From: Metamycoplasma neophronis
Lineage (GTDB): Bacteria > Bacillota_I > Bacilli_A > Mycoplasmatales > Metamycoplasmataceae
Direction: 5' to 3'
Assembly: GCF_006491995.1 (NCBI RefSeq)
Contig: NZ_VHHP01000001.1
Coordinates: 62,001-126,000, forward strand
Length of the DNA: 64,000 nucleotides
Shown one piece after another: positions 56,347 through 64,000 of this stretch. Below the pieces are notes generated by a model. It was not told where the DNA came from and did not search any database. It worked only from the letters and a program-made list of their open reading frames with translations. Both the position numbers and the translations under genes were made by a program. How positions within the stretch are numbered: the stretch's first letter is position 1; the number at the start of each line of letters is the position of its first letter.

Positions 56347-58314
56347 TTAATCTAATTCAACTCCTAGCTCAATTAGATAATCACGAATTTCAATAGCATC
56401 TTCGAATTTTTTCTCTTTTGCCAAGTCTTTCATTTTTTTAATCATTTTTTCAATGAATTTTTTATTGTGAATCATTTTTGAGCGTTCTTTTTCAATGCTT
56501 AATTCATCATATAATATGCTACCTTGAATTGGCGGTGCAATTGGTTTAATAATGGTTTTAGGAATAATGTTGTGTTCTTCGTTGTATTTTTGTTGAATAG
56601 CTCTTTTTAGTTTATTATCATCAATAGCTTTTTGCATACTGCTTGTGATTTCATCAGCATAAAATATAACTTTACCGTGGTCGTTACGCGCCGCTCTACC
56701 AACAATTTGAATTAAACTGCGCTCATCACGCATTAATCCTGCCGAATCGGCATTTAATACACAAATTAAACTAACCTCAGGTAAATCAATCCCTTCTCTT
56801 AGCAAATTAATACCAATAACAACATCAAACTTGCCCATTCTTAGACCCTTAAGAATCTCATTTCTTTCAAAAATTTTAAATCTGTCATGAATATAAGCAC
56901 TCTTTATTTTATGTTCTTGTAAATATAACGACAACTCTTCGGCGTTCTTTTTGGTTGTTGTTAAAATCAATGTTCTTTCGTTACGTTTAATTTGGTCTTT
57001 AATACGGTCATAAATATCTTGAATTTGACCAACTTTTGGTCTTATTTCAATAATTGGATCAAGTAATCCTGTAGGACGAATATATTGAGTAATAATTTCA
57101 CCCTCTGTTTTATTTAATTCATAATCCCCGGGAGTTGCTGACATATAAATTCTCGGAAAATTAAATTCTTCATATTCTTCGAATTTCAAAGGTCGATTAT
57201 CTAGCGCTGAAGGCAATCTAAAACCAAAATCAACAAGCGTAGTTTTCCGTGCTCTATCTCCGTTATACATTCCGTTGAGTTGTGGAATCATTAGATGGCT
57301 TTCGTCAACAAAAACAACTGTGTCTTCCGGTAAATAATCAAATAGTGTATAAGGTCTTTGCCCTGGTTCACGCCCATCGACATAACGGGCATAATTTTCC
57401 ATCCCATTAACATAACCAAATTCAGAAATTGAATCAATATCATTCAAGGTTCTGTCTTTAATTCTTTGTGCTTCGATATATTTTTCATTATTTTTGAAAA
57501 ATTGAACTTGATCTTCCATTTCGATCTTGATAGCATCGCAAATTTGTTTGACCTCGTTATGGTTTACTGTATAAGTCGTAGCAGGGAAAATCGTTAATGT
57601 TTTCTTAACTTCAACTAAATCTTTTGTTAGTGGGTCAATTAAAGCAATTCTTTCTATTTCATCATCAAAAAGTTCAATACGAATGTTGTATTCTAAGTTA
57701 TATCCAGGGCAAACCTCAATCGTGTCCCCTTTCACATAAAACTGCCCACGGTCAATTTCTCCCATTAGTCTTTCATATCCCATTTGCACTAATTTAATCA
57801 ATAAATCTTTTTGTTTAATTTTCATGCCCGTTTCTAAAGGGAAGAAATTTTTACGATATTCAGTAGGATTAAATTCCCCATAAATTGCGGCAACTGAAGC
57901 AACTACGATTGTGTCATGACGTATTGATAAAGCATTGATCGACGACATTCTCATGGCTTCAATTTCTTTATTTGTTTTGCTTGTTTTTTCAATATATAAA
58001 TCTGCTTTAGGAATATAAGCTTCAGGACGATAATAATCAAAATATGACACAAAATACTCGACTCTATTTTCAGGAAATAATTCTTTTAATTCGCTATAAA
58101 GTTGAGATGCTAAAGTTTTATTATGACTAATAACCAGCGCAGGACGATTGATTTCTTTAATCACATTGGCAATGGTAAATGTTTTACCAGAACCAGTAAC
58201 CCCTAGAAGTACTTGATGAGGTTTGTTTTCTTTTAAGCCTTCAACGAGTTCAGCAATCGCTTGTGGTTGATCGCCCGCTGGTTGATATTTTGAAACTAGT
58301 TTAAAATTTTCCAT
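56347..58314 (-). CDS. uvrB: Excinuclease ABC subunit B
   Basis: 655 aa; helicase-fold subunit of nucleotide excision repair that loads onto DNA with UvrA. Walker A VTGSGKT (about 39-45), the YFVSYFDYYRPEAYIP beta-hairpin region (about 92-107), DESHL box, YMSATPGDYE, and the QIVGRAARN helicase motif VI; a C-terminal UVR domain (about 620-655). No TGA inside. No SD; a TAAAAT box ends 6 nt upstream, consistent with a leaderless mRNA. First gene of the uvrB-dam-dpnII operon. uvrA and uvrC are elsewhere. Confidence 0.97.
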   Translation of the reverse strand: MENFKLVSKYQPAGDQPQAIAELVEGLKENKPHQVLLGVTGSGKTFTIANVIKEINRPALVISHNKTLASQLYSELKELFPENRVEYFVSYFDYYRPEAYIPKADLYIEKTSKTNKEIEAMRMSSINALSIRHDTIVVASVAAIYGEFNPTEYRKNFFPLETGMKIKQKDLLIKLVQMGYERLMGEIDRGQFYVKGDTIEVCPGYNLEYNIRIELFDDEIERIALIDPLTKDLVEVKKTLTIFPATTYTVNHNEVKQICDAIKIEMEDQVQFFKNNEKYIEAQRIKDRTLNDIDSISEFGYVNGMENYARYVDGREPGQRPYTLFDYLPEDTVVFVDESHLMIPQLNGMYNGDRARKTTLVDFGFRLPSALDNRPLKFEEYEEFNFPRIYMSATPGDYELNKTEGEIITQYIRPTGLLDPIIEIRPKVGQIQDIYDRIKDQIKRNERTLILTTTKKNAEELSLYLQEHKIKSAYIHDRFKIFERNEILKGLRMGKFDVVIGINLLREGIDLPEVSLICVLNADSAGLMRDERSLIQIVGRAARNDHGKVIFYADEITSSMQKAIDDNKLKRAIQQKYNEEHNIIPKTIIKPIAPPIQGSILYDELSIEKERSKMIHNKKFIEKMIKKMKDLAKEKKFEDAIEIRDYLIELGVELD

Positions 58315-58320
58315 ATATGA

Positions 58321-58326
58321 ATTTTA
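58321..58326 (-). promoter_or_regulatory. uvrB -10 box directly before the start codon
   Basis: Minus-strand TAAAAT, 6 nt before the ATG, in TTGTAAAAT (extended -10 TGn form). Transcription would begin at about the A of the ATG. Confidence 0.45.
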
Positions 58327-58396
58327 CAATATTTTAAATTTAGTTGCCGTTTATATGTAAATGTAATTTATATATAAGCCCCGTTGGGCAAGTTTG

Positions 58397-58405
58397 TGGT
58401 AAAAT
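58397..58405 (+). promoter_or_regulatory. Extended -10 box of the LRR lipoprotein
   Basis: TGGTAAAAT ends 7 nt before the ATG at 58413, with no SD between. Confidence 0.45.
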
Positions 58406-58412
58406 AATAAAC

Positions 58413-59288
58413 ATGAAAAAATCTAAACTATTTTTATTATCAAGCTTAACTGTTTTAACTCCAGCAGTTTTTGGTATTGCAGCAGTGTCATGTGGTGGTG
58501 AAAAACCTAATACATTCTCAATTCAATATATTTCTGGTGAACAAGGGGCTAAATATTATGCAAGCTCAACAAAAACTCTAGACTTATCAGAGGCAGATAT
58601 TACTGAAATCCCGCAAGGTGCATTTTCATATCAATCAATTAGAAACTTTGCATACCACAAAGATGAAAGTAATGCAGCTAACAACAAATATGGTAACGTT
58701 GTTGATGGTTTAATTACATGAGATAAAGATAACAACGGTGTTAGAATTGAAGTTAAATCTATCAATATTGAAAAAGTTATTTTACCTAAAAAATTAACCA
58801 AGATCGGCCCAGGGGCATTTCAAGGATTAGGAAGTTTAAAATCAATAATATTCCCAGATACTATTGAATCAATTGGTGAAGAAGCTTTCGCACAAAACTC
58901 AATTGAACAAGTTACTATCCCTGCAAGTTTAACTGAATTAGGCAGAGGCGCATTTAGCCAAAACTTAATAACATCATTCGATTTATCAAATGCAACAAAT
59001 TTAAAAATTATCAGCCAAGGTGTTTTAGCAAATAATAAATTAAGCGAAATTAACTTAAGTCATGTTTCTAAAGTATTAGATGGAGCTTTAGCACAAAATA
59101 ACTTCACCCAATTAACTATAGGCCAAAACTTAGTTGAATTCTCTCCTAACGCATTCCAATATGTTGGGGCGCCTGAAGGTACAACTAAAGTTGCTATTAC
59201 AGTTGATGGAAACAATGATGTTTTAAACGCGTTAAAACAAGCTTTAGAAGCAAATCCAAAACTACTATATACAATTACAAATCAATAA
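58413..59288 (+). CDS. BspA-like leucine-rich-repeat lipoprotein
   Basis: 291 aa. Start MKKSKLFLLSSLTVLTPAVFG, lipobox VSC (AAVSC, Cys near 27). Body made of LRR_5/BspA-type repeats: VILPKKLTKIGPGAFQG, IIFPDTIESIGEEAFAQN and VTIPASLTELGRGAFSQN, then degenerate copies ending with GQNLVEFSPNAFQYV. Such repeats occur in surface proteins that bind host molecules. I chose this start, not the longer ORF, because the lipoprotein signal begins here. One TGA-encoded Trp. Own terminator; divergent from uvrB. Confidence 0.88.
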
Positions 59289-59293
59289 TTATT

Positions 59294-59323
59294 TTCTGGT
59301 CATTTAGGCCGGAATTTTTATTT
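59294..59323 (+). terminator. LRR lipoprotein terminator
   Basis: TTCTGG (59294-59299) / CCGGAA (59309-59314, one G-T pair) then TTTTTATTT. Confidence 0.6.
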
Positions 59324-59350
59324 AAAAAAGTTGCCTTCGAGGGCAACTTT
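59324..59350 (-). terminator. vapD-like gene terminator
   Basis: AAAGTTGCC (59327-59335), loop TTCGAG, GGCAACTTT (59342-59350), a perfect 9-bp stem, T-run on the minus strand. Confidence 0.75.
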
Positions 59351-59374
59351 ATTTTTAATTAATAGTAGTTTATT

Positions 59375-59692
59375 TTATTCTTCATCATCTGATAAAGCAT
59401 TTTCGCTTGCTGTCATATATTCAGTAAAGTTTGACAAGTCTTCCATTTTAAAAACGTGTAAACTTACCAATGAATTTACAAATCAGTCAATGCTTTTTAA
59501 ATGTTCAATTGCTTTAAACATTTGTAATAAATTATTAATTGATCTTGAAAAATAAAAACTATTTGATAATCAGTGAAAACCGTAGTGTCTTAAAATGTCT
59601 CTGACATCTTCATAGGCTTGCTTATGGTTTTTTTCTTCACCGTATGCTTTTTTGAGCACTTCTTTATTCAAATAAAAAACTAACCCGTACAT
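59375..59692 (-). CDS. vapD: VapD-family (Cas2-like fold) protein with Tyr7 in place of the catalytic Asp
   Basis: 105 aa; too broken by TGA to show as an ORF in the standard code. MYGLVFYLNKEVLKK, then QAYEDVRDILRHYGFHW, SNSFYFSRSINNLLQM, IDWFVNSLVSLHVFKMEDLSNFTEYM: residue by residue this follows the VapD layout (start MYA.AFDL, then ...AY.D....L..FGF..., ending FR.E..SDFT). VapD is a small ferredoxin-like endoribonuclease, toxin-like in Haemophilus and Helicobacter, whose Asp7 is catalytic; here codon 7 is TAT (Tyr), one base from GAT. RBS GGAGG is strong. C-terminal tail acidic (ALSDDEE). No antitoxin gene is visible beside it. Confidence 0.75.
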
Positions 59693-59805
59693 CGCGGACC
59701 TCCGTAATTATTTTTTTATTATTTTGTGATAAGCGTGACTTAATTCTATCTAATTATATCATGAAATCAATATTAACCCTTGGTAGTTTTTCTGTGAATA
59801 AATTA

Positions 59806-59827
59806 AAAGAGAGATACATCTCTCCTT
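59806..59827 (-). terminator. smc terminator
   Basis: Minus strand AAAGGAGAGA, loop tgta, TCTCTCTTTT, T-rich tail, 10 bp after the smc stop. Confidence 0.65.
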
Positions 59828-59836
59828 TAATAATCA

Positions 59837-62782
59837 TTATTCATTTTTAGCATTACCTTTTTCATCAACAAGTTTTTTAGCATCAGCCAAGTTAACACTG
59901 AAAAATGTTGTAACTCCACGTTTTTGCATTGTTGCTCCGTAAAGTTTATCAACTCTTTCCATTGTTCCTTGACGGTGAGTAATAACGATAAATTGAGTAT
60001 CTTGTTTTAGACTTTGTAAAAACTCAGCAAAACGAATAACATTAGCTTCGTCAAGCGCCGCTTCTACTTCATCTAAGATACATAATGGTAAAGGTTTAGC
60101 TTTTAAAATTGAGAACAATAATGAAATTGCAATTAATGCTTTTTCTCCGCCCGAGAATAGTTTTAAATTCTTAACTGATTTACCAGGAGGTTGGGCAATA
60201 ACATCAATTCCTGATTCAAGAATATTATCTGGATCGGTATATCTAATTTCGGCCATACCACCACCAAACATTTTAGCAAATACATGTTTGAATTCAGCAT
60301 TTACCAAGTCAACTGTTTGAGTGATTCTTTCAACAATGATTTTATCCATTTCATCAATAGCTTCTTCAATTGTTGATTTGGTTTTGACAATATCTTCTTC
60401 TTGTTCTTTAACTTCGTTATATCTCTTTTCAACTTCTTCAAGTTGGCTAATAGAATCTAAGTTAACGTGACCAAGTTCACGAATATCTAATTTCAAGCTG
60501 TTAACTAATTTTCTAGCTACTTCGAAATCAATTTCAGGATTATATAATTCCTTAGCTGTTTCAAATAACATTCCATATTGTTCTGAAAGTCTTTGTTTTG
60601 CAAATTGAATTGTCGATTCCGCACGACTCTTTTCAGAAACTTTTTCAGCATTATCTTTTAATAATTTTGTTAATTCTGCATTGACTTCTGATTTTGTAAT
60701 GTTTAAATTAGAAACTTCTTTTTTGGCGGCTGAACATAATTCAGTTTGTGATAATTTTAGTGCGCTTAAGTCGCTTTTCTTTAAAATTAATTTTTGAATT
60801 TCGGCTGTAATATCGACGATCTGAGCTTCGAATTCTGCTTCTTGCGCAACGCTTTCATATTTAACTCTTAATTCATCAAATTTTTTAGAATCTTCTTCTA
60901 AATCTTTGTCGACTTTAGTTTTTTCTAAAGTGTAGTTGGTTAACAAGTTAGCTTCTTTTTGTTGTTCATGTTGCAATAAAGCAATTGCTTCATTTAATTT
61001 AGCAATATTGTCTTCTAGTTTTGGAATAAGCGCTTCTAATTCTTTAACTTGTTCAGTAGCTCCGAATGTAGAAACGTGTTGTGAAACTTGTCCCCCAGAC
61101 ATAACTCCGCCTGCGCGAATAATGTCGCCTTCAAGTGTTACAACTGTATATCTTCTTTCTAATAGATTAGCTAATTTGTTAGCATTTTCAATTGTGTCAC
61201 AAATTAAAATATTTCCTAATAAGAATTTTTTAAGAACATCAAATTCACGTGCTGCATCAACAATTTCTGAAGCCACGCCTAAGAAACCTTTTTGAGTTTG
61301 TGCAACAACAATGTGTTGTTCATGAATCATTTTAGGCTTAATAGAAGCCAACGGAATAAATGTTGCTTTACCACCGTGATTATCTTTTAAGAAATTAATA
61401 GCTTTAACCGCCGTATCTGAATTATCCACAACAATGTGTTGAATAGCATTAGCTAATACAGTTTCGATTGCTATAGCAAATTTATTTTCGACGCTAATAA
61501 TTTCACTAACAAGACCTTTATAGCCCCTAAATAAATGTGAGTTTTCAGTAATGTTTTTTACACCTTTAGAAACAGACGATTTATTGGTCTTAATATCTTC
61601 AATTAAATCTAACTTAGTTTTAATTTTATTTAATTTATCTTGTTCAAGACTCAATTCACGTCTATAAGTATTGATTTTTGCTGATTTTTCAGCGACACTT
61701 TTTTGTAATTCATTAATTTCTTTTTCTTTATTTCTCGAGAATTCTTTAAAACCTAGAATTTTTGTACTTAAACTATTTAGCTCTTGCTTAATTGCATCGG
61801 CTTGTTCTTTCGGGGTAGCAACTAATTCACCATTAATTAACATCTCACGATGTTTAGCTTCACGAGCATTTCTGATTTCTAAGCCAGCAATGTCTTTGTT
61901 TACAGTATCTAATTCTGCTGAAATTGAGTTAATGTTATTGTCTAAATCTTCAATAATTGCAGTTTTTTGTTTAATAACTTCATTATAAGTACGAAGCCTA
62001 TTTTCAAAATCTTCTCTTAAAACTTCATATTCCCTTGCTTCTCTTTGCAAGACATCAAGTCTTTCTGAACATTCAAGAAAATCATGAACTAATAATGAAA
62101 CTTCAACTTCTCTTAATTGAGCTGCTTTTTGATTATAAATTTTGGCTTTTTCAGCTTGTCTTTGTAAAGGTTTTAATTGGCGTTCTAATTCTTCAACTAA
62201 AACTCTAATTTGTTCTAATGCTTCTTGAGTTCTTTCTAATTTTCTTTGTGTTTCGATTTTTCTAACACGATACATTGAGGTTCCGCTAGCTTCTTCGAAA
62301 ATTTCACGACGTCTTTCTGGGGTTGCTTCAGCAATATCAGAAATTGTTCCTTGCCCGATAATTGCCAAACTTGATTTAGAAATACCACTTTGCATTGCTA
62401 TTTCTTTAATGTCTCTTTGTCTTGCTATTTCGCCATTGATGTAGTATTCATTGCTTCCCTTTCCCCGGTGTAAAACACGAGAAATAGTAAAGAAATCATG
62501 AGGGATATCACAAGCTCTATCGCGGTTATCAAAAGTTAAAATAACTTCGGCGCGGTTCATTTCTTTTTCAGTCTTAGAACCAGCGAAAATAACGTCCTCC
62601 ATATTGTCTCCACGCAATACTTTAGAACTGGTTTCTCCTAAAACTCAACGAATAGCATCGTTAATATTTGACTTACCGGAACCGTTAGGTCCTATAATAG
62701 CAACAACGCCACCATCAAATTTTAAAGTTACCTTATCGGCAAACGATTTAAATCCATGTGCTTCAACTTGAATTAATTTCAT
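59837..62782 (-). CDS. smc: Chromosome segregation/condensation protein SMC
   Basis: 981 aa. True start MKLIQVEAHGFKSFADKV at 62782, 55 residues before the first standard-code ATG frame; it adds the Walker A GPNGSGKSN (about 31-39). Head signature LFSGGEKALIAISLLFSI (about 885) and Walker B LPLCILDEVEAALDEAN at the C-terminus. Coiled coils (about 165-430 and 610-830) flank a hinge (about 450-570) with the Gly-rich VMSGGQVS. Shorter than the usual 1,150-1,200 aa, meaning shorter arms, as in other mycoplasmas. RBS AAGGA. scpA/scpB are not in the window. Confidence 0.96.
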
Positions 62783-63026
62783 TTTTGTCCTTTCATAAAA
62801 TCATTAATAATTATAAATTTAATTATGAATTTTTACTTAAGATTAAACAATTCTGCAGTTTAGAAACTTATTTTAAAATAAATGCTCAATATTTATTTTT
62901 AGCAAATCTGAATATATAAACTAAAAATTTATGTTTAAAATTTGTTTATTATTTTATTTAAACAATTTAAGCAAAAAAACGTTAATTATCATTTAAAATT
63001 TTATATATATAAATTTAAGGAGAAAA

Positions 63027-63416
63027 ATGTTTAAGAGACTTTCTATTGCCTCTCTAACTTTAAACACAATTAGTTTAATTACATTCCCAATAAAGTTAGG
63101 TATTCTTATTTCGTCTATAATACTTGCAATAACAACACCTGATACAAATCAAGATAATTATAGTTATAGTTTTAGAAATATAATAGGTTCATTTTCAACA
63201 GTAGCAATCATATTTTTATTCTTGATTTGGTCATTAAATTTGGCAACTTCAATTGTTAGTCTAATATTAGGAATTAAATTGTTAGTCACAAAAAATAATG
63301 AGCAACTTGTACCAGGTATTTTATTGGTTGTAAGTGTAGTTTTTATAGGACCAATTTTAGGTATTATTGGATCAGCTATTTCGTTAAAAAGTAATCCTAA
63401 AAAAATAGAAATTTAA
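63027..63416 (+). CDS. Small membrane protein with three or four helices
   Basis: 129 aa, no TGA. MFKRLSIASLTLNTISLITF, then hydrophobic segments at about 20-38, 55-85 (AIIFLFLIWSLNLATSIVSL) and 95-120; ends SNPKKIEI. AAGGAG lies 4 nt before the ATG, and a TATATATAAA promoter-like stretch lies before it. Resembles the 45664-46089 protein in layout. Function unknown. Confidence 0.65.
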   Translation: MFKRLSIASLTLNTISLITFPIKLGILISSIILAITTPDTNQDNYSYSFRNIIGSFSTVAIIFLFLIWSLNLATSIVSLILGIKLLVTKNNEQLVPGILLVVSVVFIGPILGIIGSAISLKSNPKKIEI

Positions 63417-63446
63417 AAAAGTGATTTTAAATCATTAAAATTTTGT

Positions 63447-63475
63447 AACTGTTATTTATATAACAGTTTTTTTAA
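63447..63475 (+). terminator. Terminator of the 63027-63416 gene
   Basis: AACTGTTA (63447-63454) / TAACAGTT (63461-63468) then TTTTTT. Confidence 0.75.
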
Positions 63476-63600
63476 TATCTAAATTTACCTAAGAGTTATT
63501 TTTTTTCAATTATATTATTTAAATAATAAAGGGTCTTTATAAACATAGACATTAAAACCTTTAACTTACAATAATTTAAATTAGTAGTTGTTATTTTTCT

Positions 63601-63644
63601 AAATAAAAACACATTCCTTTTTATTTTTAGGAATGTGTTTTTTT
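63601..63644 (-). terminator. AEC transporter gene terminator
   Basis: AAAACACATTCC (63606-63617), 12-nt loop, GGAATGTGTTTT (63630-63641), a perfect 12-bp stem, the strongest in the window, with T-runs on both strands. Confidence 0.8.
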
Positions 63645-63678
63645 AAATTCTATAAAAATTTCTTCGCTGAAATAAGTT

Positions 63679-64000
63679 TTATATAACATTAAGTGTTACT
63701 ACACCGACGACAAGTCATAGCGGAATGAAGATAAAACTCAACATTGTTGCCAATGAACTTACTTGCGAAGTATAGTCTTCATGAACTTTGAAGTGTTGCG
63801 AATAAATAACAACTGTAGTTCCTGGAGGAACTGCTCCGGTCATAACTAGAACGGCACCAACAGAAGGCGATAATAATTTAGCTTTAACAAATGGCATTAC
63901 TAAACATAAAATGAATAGTGGAATTAAACCGGCTTTGTAAATTAGAAATAGTCAGTTTCTTCCTTTTGAGAACATTTGTTTAATGTTTGTTTTGGCTAAG
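63679..64000 (-). CDS. AEC (auxin efflux carrier)-family transporter, C-terminal part
   Basis: About 107 C-terminal residues; the gene begins to the right of the window. FSKGRNWLFLIYKAGLIPL, LVMPFVKAKLLSPSVGAVLV and TGAVPPGTTVVIYSQHFKVHE (amphipathic part with the conserved PP/P-G), then a last helix FIFIPLWLVVGVVTL. This fits the C-terminal helices of AEC carriers (often malate or other anion transport). Call from a fragment only. Confidence 0.6.

Overview
The window is a stretch of an AT-rich Mollicutes chromosome, most likely a hominis-group mycoplasma (Mycoplasmopsis/Metamycoplasma type). TGA is read as Trp throughout: dnaK, mnmG, infB, smc, tsf and rpsB all carry in-frame TGA. Conventional ORF calling therefore breaks most genes into pieces, and the coordinates here are rebuilt through TGA to TAA or TAG. 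The clade guess rests on the lipoprotein types, MnuA-like nuclease, DDAH-type enzyme, HEYTHH metalloprotease and Lipoprotein_17-type repeats. I recognised no rRNA, tRNA, tmRNA, RNase P RNA or CRISPR array. Nearly all genes are on the minus strand. The plus-strand genes are a DDAH-like enzyme, a membrane metalloprotease, an LRR lipoprotein and a small membrane protein.

Layout from left to right. 1-2633: 3'-truncated, membrane-anchored DUF885-type peptidase. 3009-9281: translation/transcription block nusA-ylxR-infB-rbfA followed by mnmG-rlmH, with a probable terminator-like hairpin in the nusA leader. 9454-17435: tex, a long SGNH hydrolase with prolyl iminopeptidase, and an exonuclease-like protein with a MATE transporter. 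17592-19992: DDAH-like enzyme convergent with gpmI. 20005-20794: gene-free decayed DNA. 20828-27468: secreted nuclease, mtn-tatD-rsmA, hydrolase plus membrane protein, rpsB-tsf. 27694-32832: a five-gene, end-overlapping operon of an ABC permease with a large external insert, its ATPase, and three paralogous lipoproteins. 33016-34926: dnaK under a CIRCE operator. 35025-44472: surface-protein region with an internally duplicated lipoprotein, a giant frameshifted Lipoprotein_17 repeat protein and a membrane-anchored hypothetical protein. 44633-50622: HAD phosphatase, then rsmD-gmk-stp-stk-rsgA-rpe-membrane protein, matching the Firmicutes PP2C/Ser-Thr kinase neighbourhood. 50696-54395: metalloprotease convergent with an APC permease. 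54579-58314: uvrB-dam-dpnII, a GATC restriction-modification pair whose nuclease gene is frameshifted. 58413-64000: LRR lipoprotein, a VapD relative lacking its usual catalytic Asp, smc, a small membrane protein and a partial AEC transporter.

The strongest candidate for an undescribed system is the ABC/three-lipoprotein operon. The lipoproteins share an architecture with a conserved Trp 98-100 residues after the lipidated Cys, every junction overlaps, and two 13-bp direct repeats lie just upstream. Other notable points are the VapD with Tyr at position 7, two genes off by one base (Lipoprotein_17 protein and DpnII), several genes with a -10 box only 6-10 nt before the start codon and no Shine-Dalgarno (candidate leaderless mRNAs), and the nusA leader hairpin. 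All functional calls are made by eye from motifs and synteny; no database search was run.
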